Shown: positions 44,633-52,482, counted from the stretch's first letter. The stretch is 64,000 nt of DNA from Spirosoma spitsbergense DSM 19989 (GCF_000374085.1 NZ_KB893455.1:1-64000); one strand, 5' to 3'. Notes: a model not told the origin generated them from the sequence alone. Made by a program: numbers and translations.

Positions 44633-45394
44633 ATGAATTATAAACCAACAGCATTCCTGCTCCTCATCAGTACTCTTTTCCTGTGGTCATGCGGGGATAC
44701 GGCCGACTTCCGGAACTCGGTGGTGCCCGCTACGGGAGCGCGGGTCAAGTTTTACCACGCAGCCCCCGACGCAGCCGGTATTGACATCTACGTGAACGAC
44801 CAGAAGTTTTCGGGAGTCAACACCGTTCCACCAGCGGTACCCGCCCTACTGACGTACTTCAACTCGTTCCCGAATCAGGACTACGCCCTTGTAACACCGG
44901 GTACGGCTAAGGTGAAAGTAGTAACACCGGCCAGCACTACAGTAACCACCGATGCCACCCTGGCGACTGCCGATTTGACTACGCAGGCCGATACGTACTA
45001 TTCGGTGTTCCTGTATGGCACGGCACCAACGTACAACACCCTGACACTGACCGATAACCTGACCGTTCAGGACCCGGCACAGGCATATGTACGCCTGGTA
45101 AACCTCGTATCGGGCGCAGATGCCGCTGCTACCTACGATTTGGTCGTTAATGGTACGGTGGTTGCATCAGGCATTGCTCCATTGAAAGGAGCAGCTACGT
45201 TCTTTCCCATACCCGCCATTGCCTACGCGACGACGGCGGTACCAGTTCAGATTAGACCTACTGGTGCATCAACCGTCCTTGCATCAACTACGCTGCAACC
45301 GTATGCCAGTCGGTTCTATACGTTAGTGGCACGGGGTATAGTGGGCGGTACCACTACCAAAGCGGTTATTCTGTCGGTTTCCACCAATAGGTAA
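44633..45394 (+). CDS. DUF4397 lipoprotein
   Basis: The 253-residue protein has a lipoprotein signal (FLLLISTLFLWSC, Cys20) and one or two DUF4397 beta domains. The hallmark GARVKFYHAAPDAAGIDIYVND appears near residue 35, with a second similar unit VRLVNLVSGADAAATYDLVVNG near 155. DUF4397 proteins are predicted surface or periplasmic beta-sandwich proteins with unknown function. Last gene of the SusCD unit, closed by a perfect terminator; it may act as an additional surface glycan-binding protein. Confidence 0.85.
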   Translation: MNYKPTAFLLLISTLFLWSCGDTADFRNSVVPATGARVKFYHAAPDAAGIDIYVNDQKFSGVNTVPPAVPALLTYFNSFPNQDYALVTPGTAKVKVVTPASTTVTTDATLATADLTTQADTYYSVFLYGTAPTYNTLTLTDNLTVQDPAQAYVRLVNLVSGADAAATYDLVVNGTVVASGIAPLKGAATFFPIPAIAYATTAVPVQIRPTGASTVLASTTLQPYASRFYTLVARGIVGGTTTKAVILSVSTNR

Positions 45395-45414
45395 AGACAG
45401 CAACTACCGAATAA

Positions 45415-45453
45415 AAAACGGGGTGCCACTTTCTGAAAGTGGCACCCCGTTTT
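45415..45453. terminator. Bidirectional terminator between convergent genes
   Basis: A 19-bp perfect inverted repeat (45415-45433 and 45435-45453), core CGGGGTGCCACTTTC, flanked by A-run and T-run. It ends both the DUF4397 gene (plus) and the thioredoxin-like gene (minus). Confidence 0.9.
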
Positions 45454-45469
45454 ATGTGTGTATGTTTTT

Positions 45470-46555
45470 CTACTTAGCCCGGCGATTAGCCGCAGCCAGT
45501 TCGGCACGGAGTTCGGCCTGCTCCTTGGCACTTGGATTGGCGGCAAGCCCCTGATTAATCCATTTCGTAACCGTTGGTACGTCCTTACTGTCAGGGCTGA
45601 ACCGGTTGAACAAGCGGGCAATGTAAATGTATTCCGGCACCGTCAGCTTGTTGGAGTTAACCTGATTATCCATCCGCTCGACCGCTTTAGCCGTTTGACC
45701 CGCTTTGAAATACGCATTTACTTCGGGCAGCAGGGTACGATTAGCCGCCACTTTGGGGTCAATACCAATCTTTACCAGCCCCTGCCGGATCTGCATAATT
45801 TTATCAATCGGATACTTAGCCCCCCGCCCGCTGAACAGCGACGACATCAGGATATTTTCGGCCACATCCTGAGCCTCTTTAGCCCCGTATGCTTTACGGT
45901 AGGTATCCATGTGCCCCATCATGTACTGAAACATCGGGTTTTCGTAATCCAGTACCAGTTTTTGCAGAGCCAGCCAGTTAGTCTGATTGGCGTAGGAAGC
46001 GGTTGGTTGTTGTTTGGCGTACTCGTTCATGGCCGCTATGTTCGCCAGGGTATCTTTGGTTACCCGACTATACATAGCGTAATCGATCAGAAAATTAGCG
46101 GAGCGTTCACCCTGCTGATACCGCGACTTCATGGTTTGGCTGCGAGCCTTCGGGTTCAGCGCGTTTGTCCCATGCCGGATAACCTCATCGGTGGAGTTGT
46201 TACTCATGGCAAAATGGATCAGGTTCTGCTGTGGGTCGAAATACAGGAACAGCGGCAACGAAGGCACGAACAATCGGCGACTGTCCAGAAAAGCACGGGT
46301 GGAGGGCTGGTTGATATCCAGCTTGGTGCTGATAAACTTACTGTTATAAAAAGCGCCAACCCGACTATCGGCAAGGGTCGGTATAAAACTCTGGCACGTG
46401 TGGCAGGTAGGCGAATAAATTTCAACAAATACGGGCTTTCCGGTCCTGCGCGCATCCTGAAACACGTTTGCAATGGGTGATGCACTAAACTGAATGCCTT
46501 TTTGCCCAAAGGCAATGTTGGCCACGAAGAGTAGCAGTAGCAGACTTTTTTTCAT
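45470..46555 (-). CDS. Secreted thioredoxin-fold protein
   Basis: The 361-residue protein has a signal peptide (LLLLLFVANIAFGQ). A thioredoxin domain follows with GKPVFVEIYSPTCHTCQSF, in which Cys51 and Cys54 form the redox CxxC, and the cis-Pro loop FVPSLPLFLYFDPQ. The C-terminal 220 residues are helical, probably tetratricopeptide-like (QTAKAVERMDNQVNS, KEQAELRAELAAANRR). It should act in the periplasm as a disulfide reductase or isomerase; the partner is unknown. It could serve cytochrome c maturation, which needs reduced CxxCH sites, but no evidence links it to the PSD1 gene. Confidence 0.83.
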   Translation of the reverse strand: MKKSLLLLLFVANIAFGQKGIQFSASPIANVFQDARRTGKPVFVEIYSPTCHTCQSFIPTLADSRVGAFYNSKFISTKLDINQPSTRAFLDSRRLFVPSLPLFLYFDPQQNLIHFAMSNNSTDEVIRHGTNALNPKARSQTMKSRYQQGERSANFLIDYAMYSRVTKDTLANIAAMNEYAKQQPTASYANQTNWLALQKLVLDYENPMFQYMMGHMDTYRKAYGAKEAQDVAENILMSSLFSGRGAKYPIDKIMQIRQGLVKIGIDPKVAANRTLLPEVNAYFKAGQTAKAVERMDNQVNSNKLTVPEYIYIARLFNRFSPDSKDVPTVTKWINQGLAANPSAKEQAELRAELAAANRRAK

Positions 46556-46653
46556 GAAGAATGGAGAATCGTTCGTAAACAGGTACTAACAAATTAACGA
46601 CCAATGTGCGAGGGTCGTACTTGAGAAGCGGGATAAGTGAAAGAAGTTGAATT

Positions 46654-46716
46654 CCAGAACGTCGTAACTGGCTGACGACAGCCGGAATGTTGCGTCAGCC
46701 AGTTACGACGTTCTGG
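46654..46716. repeat. Perfect 24-bp intergenic palindrome behind gldC
   Basis: Arms 46654-46677 and 46693-46716 are exact reverse complements (starting CCAGAACGTCGTAACTGG), with a 15-nt loop. No T-run follows on the gene strand, so it is not a standard terminator. It ends 15 bp from the gldC stop. Confidence 0.9.
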
Positions 46717-46731
46717 GCATCCTTCTACCGT

Positions 46732-47073
46732 TTACTTCTGCTGTTTTATTTCTTCTTCCAGCCGTTTGCTCAGTACCTGGCAGGTCTTTTCGATATCATC
46801 GGCCATGCGCTGATCGCCGGTGGCACTCACGGCCGTATCGGCAATGCCGCTCATGATCTCAATCAGGAAGCGTTTCATATCGACTACTTCCATCTCCTTG
46901 GTCCACAGGTCAATTTTGAGGGTGCTGTTGTGGTAATGATCCCATATAGAAATGGCGAAGGCGCGGGTATCGCTGAGTCCCTCGTTGGGGTTGTCGGTGG
47001 CTTCCCAGTAGATTTTTTCGGGAACGTTCTGATTATCTAACTCAACCGAAAAGTGAATGTCTGACTTTTTCAT
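46732..47073 (-). CDS. gldC: Gliding motility protein GldC
   Basis: The 113-residue cytoplasmic protein matches GldC throughout: KKSDIHFSVELDNQNVPEKIYWEATD at the start, then LSDTRAFAISIWD and KIDLWTKEMEVVDMKRFL. GldC is present in gliding and non-gliding Bacteroidota. In Flavobacterium its loss weakens spreading, and it is thought to support other Gld proteins; its biochemistry is not known. It stands alone here, apart from other gld genes. Start ATG 47073. Confidence 0.92.
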   Translation of the reverse strand: MKKSDIHFSVELDNQNVPEKIYWEATDNPNEGLSDTRAFAISIWDHYHNSTLKIDLWTKEMEVVDMKRFLIEIMSGIADTAVSATGDQRMADDIEKTCQVLSKRLEEEIKQQK

Positions 47074-47188
47074 GGGGCAAAAGTACGGAACGGGGCGCGG
47101 AAATAGCAGCGATGGGTGTAGAACAAGTTTGTATCAGCCACCGGTTTTAACTGTTGGTTGATACAGATACCGAATGCTACACAACGTG

Positions 47189-47716
47189 TTACAATAACGC
47201 CTGCGCCACGGCCTCCCACGATTTTACGCGCCGGAACTCCCGGTCGTCCCGGTTGTGCAGGGCATCGAAGAGTAATCCTTCCCCCTGAAACGTGCGGAGA
47301 TTCCGGGGCAGATCGTCGATCAGAAAATCCGTATTGAGCACGCTCTTGTCACCCATAAAAATGTAATTCCGCCACGAGATGGCCGGAAAAAACTCCTGGA
47401 GCCAGTCCCATTTTTCGCGCAGTGAGTTGGGAAATTCCTGCGCGGCCGATGCAATGTAAACGTCATACGTCTGCATCAGGTCGGCAATTACGTCCTGCGC
47501 TCCTTCCATAACGGGAATATCCCGGAAGAAACCCGGCTCATACACCCGTTGGGAGATGGCCTGATACTCATCCTCGTCAAACAATTCGTGGAACGATTTT
47601 TCCCTGAGTTCTTCCAGCGAGTAGCGGGGCATCTCGCCTTCCAGATAAAGCCGGATAAATTTACTGTGGGTATCGGCCATGACATCGTCCATGTCGATAG
47701 CAATGCGTTGTTTCAT
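47189..47716 (-). CDS. 5'(3')-deoxyribonucleotidase-like HAD phosphatase
   Basis: The family (cytosolic 5' nucleotidase type C) removes phosphate from dNMPs. The 175-residue protein opens with IAIDMDDVMAD, the HAD motif I with nucleophile Asp8 and Asp10. VYIASAAQEFPNS supplies motif II, DKSVLNTDFLIDDLPRNL motif III/IV (Asp-Asp for magnesium), and the C-terminal VKSWEAVAQAL is typical. ATG 47716 is preferred to 47740, because the eight extra residues would be coded by the neighbouring palindrome. It is downstream of the E2 gene on the same strand. Confidence 0.85.
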   Translation of the reverse strand: MKQRIAIDMDDVMADTHSKFIRLYLEGEMPRYSLEELREKSFHELFDEDEYQAISQRVYEPGFFRDIPVMEGAQDVIADLMQTYDVYIASAAQEFPNSLREKWDWLQEFFPAISWRNYIFMGDKSVLNTDFLIDDLPRNLRTFQGEGLLFDALHNRDDREFRRVKSWEAVAQALL

Positions 47717-47727
47717 AGGTTGTCGAA

Positions 47728-47813
47728 ACCAGGATTTCAACCAGATTAAAATGATTTTCAGGATTATCAGCCATACATCATTCTAATCCTTTCAATCCGG
47801 TTAAAATCCTGGT
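47728..47813 (-). repeat. Intergenic palindrome between the E2 and nucleotidase genes
   Basis: Arms of 29 nt, 47728-47756 and 47785-47813, match in 25 of 29 positions as reverse complements. The arms contain word repeats of CCAGATT/CAGGATT. Three of the four mismatches are G-U pairs in the RNA of the minus strand, the direction of both genes, so the hairpin is better as RNA in the sense direction. One end touches the E2 stop codon (47813-47815); the other is 12 bp from the nucleotidase start. Confidence 0.85.
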
Positions 47814-49306
47814 CAGATTTTCTGGTTTGTATCAAATTGCTCTAAATAATCGGCTACGCGCCGGACAAACTGACCGCCCAGAGAGCCATCCACCACGCGG
47901 TGATCGTAGGAGTGCGAGAGGAACATGAGTTGGCGGATACCGATAAAATCGCCTTCGCTGGTTTCAACGACAGCCGGTTTTTTAACGATAGCGCCGAAAG
48001 CCATGATGGCTACCTGTGGCTGCATAATAATGGGTGTACCCATCAGGTTGCCAAACGTGCCAATGTTGGAAATGGTGTAAGTTCCCCCCGCCAAGTCGTC
48101 GGCCACGAGCTTGTTTTCCCGCGCCCGTTTGGTCAGGTCATTAACTTTTTTAGTTAATCCCACCAGGTTGTACTGATCGGCATTATGAATAACCGGCACA
48201 ATCAGGTTACCCGTGGGCAGGGCCACCGCCATACCGATGTTGATGGCTTTTTTGACAATAATCGTGTCTTTATCGACCGATATATTGATCATCGGAAAAT
48301 CCTTTATGGCTTTCACAATGGCCTCAACAAGTACCGGCGTGTAGGTAAGGTTCTCGCCGGTTTGCTGTTTAAACTGCTCTTTTACCCAGGCACGCCACTG
48401 CACAATATTCGTCATATCGGCTTCAACAAACGAGCTGACGTGGGGCGCAGTCTGCTTCGACTCCACCATCCGATGCGCAATCATTTTCCGCATCCGGTCC
48501 ATCTGAACAATATCGTCCTGACCGTTTAGCGAACTGCCTTTGGCCGGTGCAGCGGGAGCCGGTCCAGATGATGGCTGACCTGGGGCATTGGTTACCGGAG
48601 ATGGTTGCTGCCGGGGCGATGAAGCAAAATCGGTCGGAAGCCGCCCCTCGGCCCGGTCGATCACATACGCCAGAATATCCTTTTTCGTCACCCGATTTTC
48701 GGCCCCGGAGCCGGGAATGCGGTCGAGTTCATCGCGCGATACGCCTTCCTCCCGGGCAATGGTCAACACCAGCGGGGAGTAAAACCGGTCGGTGAACACC
48801 TCCGTATTGGCACCCGCCAGTGTAGTAGCCGACGTAGCGACTGCTTTCTCTGCCGGTGCCGGACGGCTGCTCATGGCCGATATACTGGCTTCAATTTCCT
48901 GCGCTGCGGTAGCTACTTCCGGCTCATGAACGGCTTTTTGTTCGGCTTCCTGCGGTACGTTGGCTACATCGCCAACGCCAACGGGTGTTTGATCCGGGTT
49001 TTCCGGCTGGGTTTCATCATCGTCGTCGGGAGACTCTTCCTTACCTGATCCATTCTCAACGGGTTCCTGCACGTCAATACGCGCTATAGGCGCGCCAACC
49101 GCCACCACATCCCCTTCCTGAACCAATACTTCTTTCAGGATGCCGTTGTGCAGCGAGGGTACGTCGGTATCTACTTTGTCCGTAGCTACTTCCAGCACCG
49201 ATTCATCCGTTTCAATACGGTCGCCGGGCTTTTTAAGCCAGGTAATGACCGTACATTCCATTATACTCTCGCCCATTTTGGGCATAATCATATCGATGAG
49301 TGCCAT
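47813..49306 (-). CDS. Dihydrolipoyl acyltransferase (E2) of a 2-oxo acid dehydrogenase complex
   Basis: E2 passes acyl groups from E1 via lipoyl-lysine to CoA. ATG 49306 gives 497 residues starting MALIDMIMPKMGESIMECTV. The lipoyl domain (1-80) has Lys44 in EVATDKVDTD. A long acidic, Ala/Pro-rich linker is at 80-190. The peripheral subunit-binding domain is at about 175-215 (SPLVLTIAREEGVSRDELDRIPGSG). A Gln/Pro-rich linker leads to the catalytic domain (265-497) with SYDHRVVDG (His and Asp) and FGNLMGTPIIMQPQVAIMAFGAI. It most resembles the branched-chain (BkdB-like) type. No E1 or E3 gene is next to it. Confidence 0.92.
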   Translation of the reverse strand: MALIDMIMPKMGESIMECTVITWLKKPGDRIETDESVLEVATDKVDTDVPSLHNGILKEVLVQEGDVVAVGAPIARIDVQEPVENGSGKEESPDDDDETQPENPDQTPVGVGDVANVPQEAEQKAVHEPEVATAAQEIEASISAMSSRPAPAEKAVATSATTLAGANTEVFTDRFYSPLVLTIAREEGVSRDELDRIPGSGAENRVTKKDILAYVIDRAEGRLPTDFASSPRQQPSPVTNAPGQPSSGPAPAAPAKGSSLNGQDDIVQMDRMRKMIAHRMVESKQTAPHVSSFVEADMTNIVQWRAWVKEQFKQQTGENLTYTPVLVEAIVKAIKDFPMINISVDKDTIIVKKAINIGMAVALPTGNLIVPVIHNADQYNLVGLTKKVNDLTKRARENKLVADDLAGGTYTISNIGTFGNLMGTPIIMQPQVAIMAFGAIVKKPAVVETSEGDFIGIRQLMFLSHSYDHRVVDGSLGGQFVRRVADYLEQFDTNQKI

Positions 49307-49341
49307 GTTTATTTTGAGAAGTGAGAAGTGAGAAGTGAGAA

Positions 49342-49390
49342 GTGAGGAGCCATCCGGTTCGTTTTTTGCTTTTGCCGGATGGCTCCTCAC
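49342..49390. repeat. Intergenic palindrome with GAGAAGT tandem copies at the cinA stop
   Basis: Arms 49342-49357 and 49375-49390 are a perfect 16-bp inverted repeat (GTGAGGAGCCATCCGG). Next to it, about 49316-49345 contains the 7-mer GAGAAGT four times in tandem. The right arm includes the cinA stop codon (49387-49389) and gives the protein its final GSEE. Confidence 0.9.
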
Positions 49391-50694
49391 TCCTCGCTCC
49401 CAACTCCTGCATACTGAACTAAAATCTCTTCCCGCAGCATGTTCAGCAGGTAATTGGTCGTTAGTTGTATGTTCTGATCGCGGTACTGACCTAGTTTCAG
49501 GAGCCGCGTGATAGTACGCTGATGGGTGGCGCAGGCAATCCAGATGGTGCCAACGGGCTTGTCGGGTGTGCCGCCGTCCGGCCCGGCAATACCACTAGTG
49601 GCAATGCCCACGTCAGTACCAAGTGCCGTGCGAACGCCTTCAGCCATTTCCCGGATGGTTTCTTCGCTCACCGCCCCAAATTGTTGCAGTGTTTCGGGCT
49701 TTACCCCCAACACGTTCTCTTTCACGGAATTGCTGTAGCTGACTACACTACCCCAGAAATAAGCCGATGCACCGGGCACCTTCGTAATCTGGGCCGACAC
49801 ATAGCCCCCGGTGCAACTTTCGGCTACACCCAAAGTCAATGGTTTGCCATCAACCCCTTTCTCCTTTAATAACTTTCCAATGACCGTTTCGAGTTCGTCA
49901 CTGTCAAAACCATACACACTTTTTTTAATCAATGGCATCACCTTTTCCACCTGTTCGGCCAGTTCATGGTCAAGTAGGGCGTTATCGTCGCCGGTAGCGG
50001 TCAGGCGGAGCTTTACCCCCCCAAAGCTGGGCAGGTAAGCCAGTTTGATGTGGGCCGGCAGCCCATCCTCCCAGGCTTCGATTCGCTCGGCCAGAAACGA
50101 CTCGCCAATGCCGACGGTCCGAATCATCTTATGCTTGATGATGGGCGTTTCGAAGTGCTGAGTCAGGAGGGGCAGAATCCGGTTGGTCATGAGGTGCTTC
50201 ATCTCGAACGGTACACCGGGGAGGGAAACGTACACCCGTTTCGATTCATCGGACTTCGCGAACTCAAACCACATGCCGGGTGCGGTTCCCCAGTCGTTTT
50301 GCATGTACAACGCGTTGGCGGGCAGGTCGGCCTGGGCACGGTTGAGGTCGGTCATGGCCCGGCCCCGCTTCTCAAAAAAGCCGGTTACCAGGGCCAAAGC
50401 CGTTTCGTTACGCAGCATCCCAACCCCAAAATAAGTGCAGAGGGTTTTCTTGGTGATATCGTCTTTGGTAGGGCCAAGGCCCCCCGTTAGGATGATGATA
50501 TCGGCCCGTTCGTGGGCTTCGTGCAGGCTTTGGAGAATGGCGTCGGCCTGGTCACCAACGGAGGTTTTCCGCACTACCCGGATGCCAATATTGGTAAGTT
50601 CGGTGCCCAGCCAGGCGGTGTTGGTATCGGTAATCTGTCCGAAGAGTATTTCATCACCGATGGTAATTACTTCGGCGCGTATGGTATTGGTCAT
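49387..50694 (-). CDS. cinA: CinA family nicotinamide-nucleotide amidohydrolase
   Basis: The 435-residue protein has the N-terminal molybdopterin-binding-like domain (IGDEILFGQITDTNTAWLGTEL, ILTGGLGPTKDDITK). Its C-terminal CinA/PncC domain (about 265-425) has the deamidase Ser in AESCTGGYVSAQITKVPGAS and later SGIAGPDGGTPDKPVGTIWIA. Full-length CinA hydrolyses NMN or ADP-ribose in the pyridine nucleotide cycle; the name from competence is historical. The last residues GSEE and the stop codon come from a repeat. Start ATG 50694. Confidence 0.95.
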   Translation of the reverse strand: MTNTIRAEVITIGDEILFGQITDTNTAWLGTELTNIGIRVVRKTSVGDQADAILQSLHEAHERADIIILTGGLGPTKDDITKKTLCTYFGVGMLRNETALALVTGFFEKRGRAMTDLNRAQADLPANALYMQNDWGTAPGMWFEFAKSDESKRVYVSLPGVPFEMKHLMTNRILPLLTQHFETPIIKHKMIRTVGIGESFLAERIEAWEDGLPAHIKLAYLPSFGGVKLRLTATGDDNALLDHELAEQVEKVMPLIKKSVYGFDSDELETVIGKLLKEKGVDGKPLTLGVAESCTGGYVSAQITKVPGASAYFWGSVVSYSNSVKENVLGVKPETLQQFGAVSEETIREMAEGVRTALGTDVGIATSGIAGPDGGTPDKPVGTIWIACATHQRTITRLLKLGQYRDQNIQLTTNYLLNMLREEILVQYAGVGSEE

Positions 50695-50830
50695 GGAGAA
50701 ATGAATGATGGATAATGATTAATGTACGATGGTGTTACAGATGCTTTTGCCCGGACCCAAAAGAGATTATCCATTGACAATCAATTTTTTATGAATTATT
50801 TTACATTCTCCATTTTACATTTTTCATTCT
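50693..50830. repeat. Nested inverted words between cinA and the DUF4197 gene
   Basis: ATGGAGAA (50693-50700) pairs with TTCTCCAT (50806-50813), and inside it ATGGATAAT (50708-50716) pairs with ATTATCCAT (50766-50774). The region is rich in AATG/CATT words, and CATTTTACATT (50811-50821) recurs in the palindrome on the other side of the DUF4197 gene. It spans the divergent promoters of two genes and is weaker than the other palindromes. Confidence 0.5.
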
Positions 50831-50899
50831 AACCTGTCAAAAGTACGAAAAAACGATTTAGAGCCATTGGGAGTTACTCAATGACAATCTGATAAATGC

Positions 50900-51670
50900 A
50901 TGATGATGAAAAATGTTCTTATAGCCGGATTGCTGGCACTTACAGTTACACAGGTTGGTTTTGCCCAACAGGATACAACCCAGCCCAAATCGTCGGGAGG
51001 AGGGCTTTTCGGCCGGATTCTGAACGCCGTCACGCAGCAAACTACGGGTACGGCCGGGAGTTTGAGCAGCAGTGAGATTGCTACGGGGCTGAAAGAAGCC
51101 CTTGCCATTGGGGTCAGGCATGGGTCGACTCAGGCATCGGCCCTGAACGGGTATTTCAAGAATCCATTGCTGAAAATTGCGTTCCCGCCCGAAGCCCAGA
51201 AAGTAGCGTCTACACTGCGCGAGATTGGCCTGGGTAAGCAGGTCGATCAGTTCGAATTATCGCTGAACCGGGCCGCTGAAGATGCCGCTAAAAAAGCCGC
51301 TCCGGTGTTTGTGAAGGCCATCACCTCCATGAGCATTCAGGATGCGGTGGGTATTCTGGGTGGTCAGGACGATGCTGCTACGCAGTATTTACGCCGTACA
51401 TCGGGTCAGCAACTGGTGGCGGAGTTTACGCCCATTATCGACAGCACGCTGAATAAAAACAACGCCACGAAATACTACAGCAGCCTGGTGAACACCTACA
51501 ATAAAATCCCGTTCATTGCGCAGAAAGTGGACCCGAATCTGACGTCCTACGCTACGAATAAAGCGGTAGACGGGTTGTTTATTCTGGTAGCACAGGAGGA
51601 AAAGAAAATTCGTGAAAACCCGGCCGCCCGGGTCACCGATATTCTGAAGAAGGTATTCAGCAAGCAGTAA
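50900..51670 (+). CDS. DUF4197 protein, secreted
   Basis: The start is one of three consecutive ATG codons (50900, 50903, 50906). The 256-residue protein has a signal peptide (NVLIAGLLALTVTQVGFAQ) and, after a Ser/Gly-rich stretch, a DUF4197 domain. Motifs include SSSEIATGLKEALAIGVRHGSTQASALNGYFKNP, IPFPPE-like IAFPPEAQKV, AAPVFVKAITSMSIQDAVGILGG and ATQYLRR. These proteins are helical and periplasmic or lipid-anchored; their function is unknown. The gene is flanked on both sides by palindromic sequence sharing the word AATGTAAAATG. Confidence 0.9.
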   Translation: MMMKNVLIAGLLALTVTQVGFAQQDTTQPKSSGGGLFGRILNAVTQQTTGTAGSLSSSEIATGLKEALAIGVRHGSTQASALNGYFKNPLLKIAFPPEAQKVASTLREIGLGKQVDQFELSLNRAAEDAAKKAAPVFVKAITSMSIQDAVGILGGQDDAATQYLRRTSGQQLVAEFTPIIDSTLNKNNATKYYSSLVNTYNKIPFIAQKVDPNLTSYATNKAVDGLFILVAQEEKKIRENPAARVTDILKKVFSKQ

Positions 51671-51675
51671 AGAGG

Positions 51676-51720
51676 AATGTAGAATGTAAAATGAACAAAA
51701 TCCATTTTACATTCTACATT
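51676..51720. repeat. Perfect 18-bp palindrome between convergent genes
   Basis: Arms 51676-51693 and 51703-51720 are exact reverse complements (AATGTAGAATGTAAAATG), around a 9-nt loop. The word AATGTA is repeated inside each arm. The right arm overlaps two bases of the haemoglobin stop codon (51719-51721). It could also act as a bidirectional terminator. Confidence 0.9.
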
Positions 51721-52111
51721 ATCCATAGTTGAGGTAGTCCAGCTTTTGACTCCAGACCAGCGCAATCTGCGTAGCCCGCTGCCGAACCTGCTCCGCCGTT
51801 TCTCCGGTGAACCGTTCGCTCAGGGTTTCGGAAAATAACGCTAACCAGCGCTGAAAATGATCGCTGGTTAGCGTATGTTTTTGATTGACAAGCAAGTGTG
51901 GTTGAAAGGGATGCCCGTCGTAGGCATTATTACCCAGAATAATAGATTCCCAGAAAGCGTACATTTTAGGCAGGTGGTGAGACCAGTCTACCTGCGCAAC
52001 CTCCGTGAAGATGGGGCCAACCAGCGTATCGGCCTGCACTTTTTCGTAGAATGAATCCACCATGTATTTAATCGCTTCCGGCGAATCCAGCGTTCTCCTT
52101 ACCATATTCAT
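51719..52111 (-). CDS. Group III truncated haemoglobin
   Basis: The 130-residue haem protein belongs to the 2-on-2 globins and could bind oxygen, nitric oxide or sulfide. FYEKVQADTLVGPIF near residue 21 gives the B10 Tyr22. The HHLPKMYAFWESIILG helix is typical of group III, with no CD-loop Gly pair. DHFQRWLALF holds the proximal His85. The run ends in ATQIALVWSQKLDYL. Start ATG 52111 (a second ATG at 52105). The adjacent gene on the same strand is ArsC-like; both may be part of a stress response, though this is only by position. Confidence 0.9.
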   Translation of the reverse strand: MNMVRRTLDSPEAIKYMVDSFYEKVQADTLVGPIFTEVAQVDWSHHLPKMYAFWESIILGNNAYDGHPFQPHLLVNQKHTLTSDHFQRWLALFSETLSERFTGETAEQVRQRATQIALVWSQKLDYLNYG

Positions 52112-52134
52112 GTGTTTACAGAGACAACCCCGAC

Positions 52135-52482
52135 CTAGCCGGAAAATGTTTCATTGTACACATCGGCCTTGAAACCCAACGCCACAATGCGGCCCGCTGC
52201 TTCGACCAGCGGACGACGAATAACGGACGGCTTCTGTATCATCAGGGTAATGGCTTCTTCGGCATTGGTGGGCTTTTGGGTATCGGGGAGTTGTTTCCAG
52301 GTCATACCCGCGCGGTTGACCAGTTCTTCCCAGGTCTTTTGTGTGAGCCAGTGCTCAATCGTTTGCCGGTCTATTCCCTGCTTTTTGTAATCATGAAACG
52401 TGTAGTCGATACCGTGCCCGGCCAGCCAGGTCCGGGCTTTTTTGACGGTGTCGCAGTTGGGAATGGCGTATAGCGTGTACAT
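52135..52482 (-). CDS. ArsC/Spx-like (YffB-type) thioredoxin-fold protein
   Basis: The 115-residue protein has the start YAIPNCDTVKKARTWL with Cys10, the single reactive cysteine of YffB-like proteins (no CxxC). ArsC-type hallmarks follow: HDYKKQGID, TQKTWEELVNRAGMTWK, then IRRPLVEAAGRIVALGF with the conserved Arg and Pro. Proteins of this group may act as glutathione-dependent thiol reductases or, as Spx, bind RNA polymerase. The missing arsenate-reductase features make a true arsenate reductase unlikely. Gap of 23 bp to the haemoglobin gene. Confidence 0.88.
   Translation of the reverse strand: MYTLYAIPNCDTVKKARTWLAGHGIDYTFHDYKKQGIDRQTIEHWLTQKTWEELVNRAGMTWKQLPDTQKPTNAEEAITLMIQKPSVIRRPLVEAAGRIVALGFKADVYNETFSG

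Noticed and set aside
46654-46716. Reading the palindromes as plain rho-independent terminators
   Set aside because: Most lack a T-run, are longer than usual terminators and carry internal word repeats; true terminators in the window (45415, 53665, 25071) look clearly different.
52135-52482. True arsenate reductase (arsC)
   Set aside because: The active-site surroundings are those of YffB/Spx-like proteins and no other arsenic gene is nearby.
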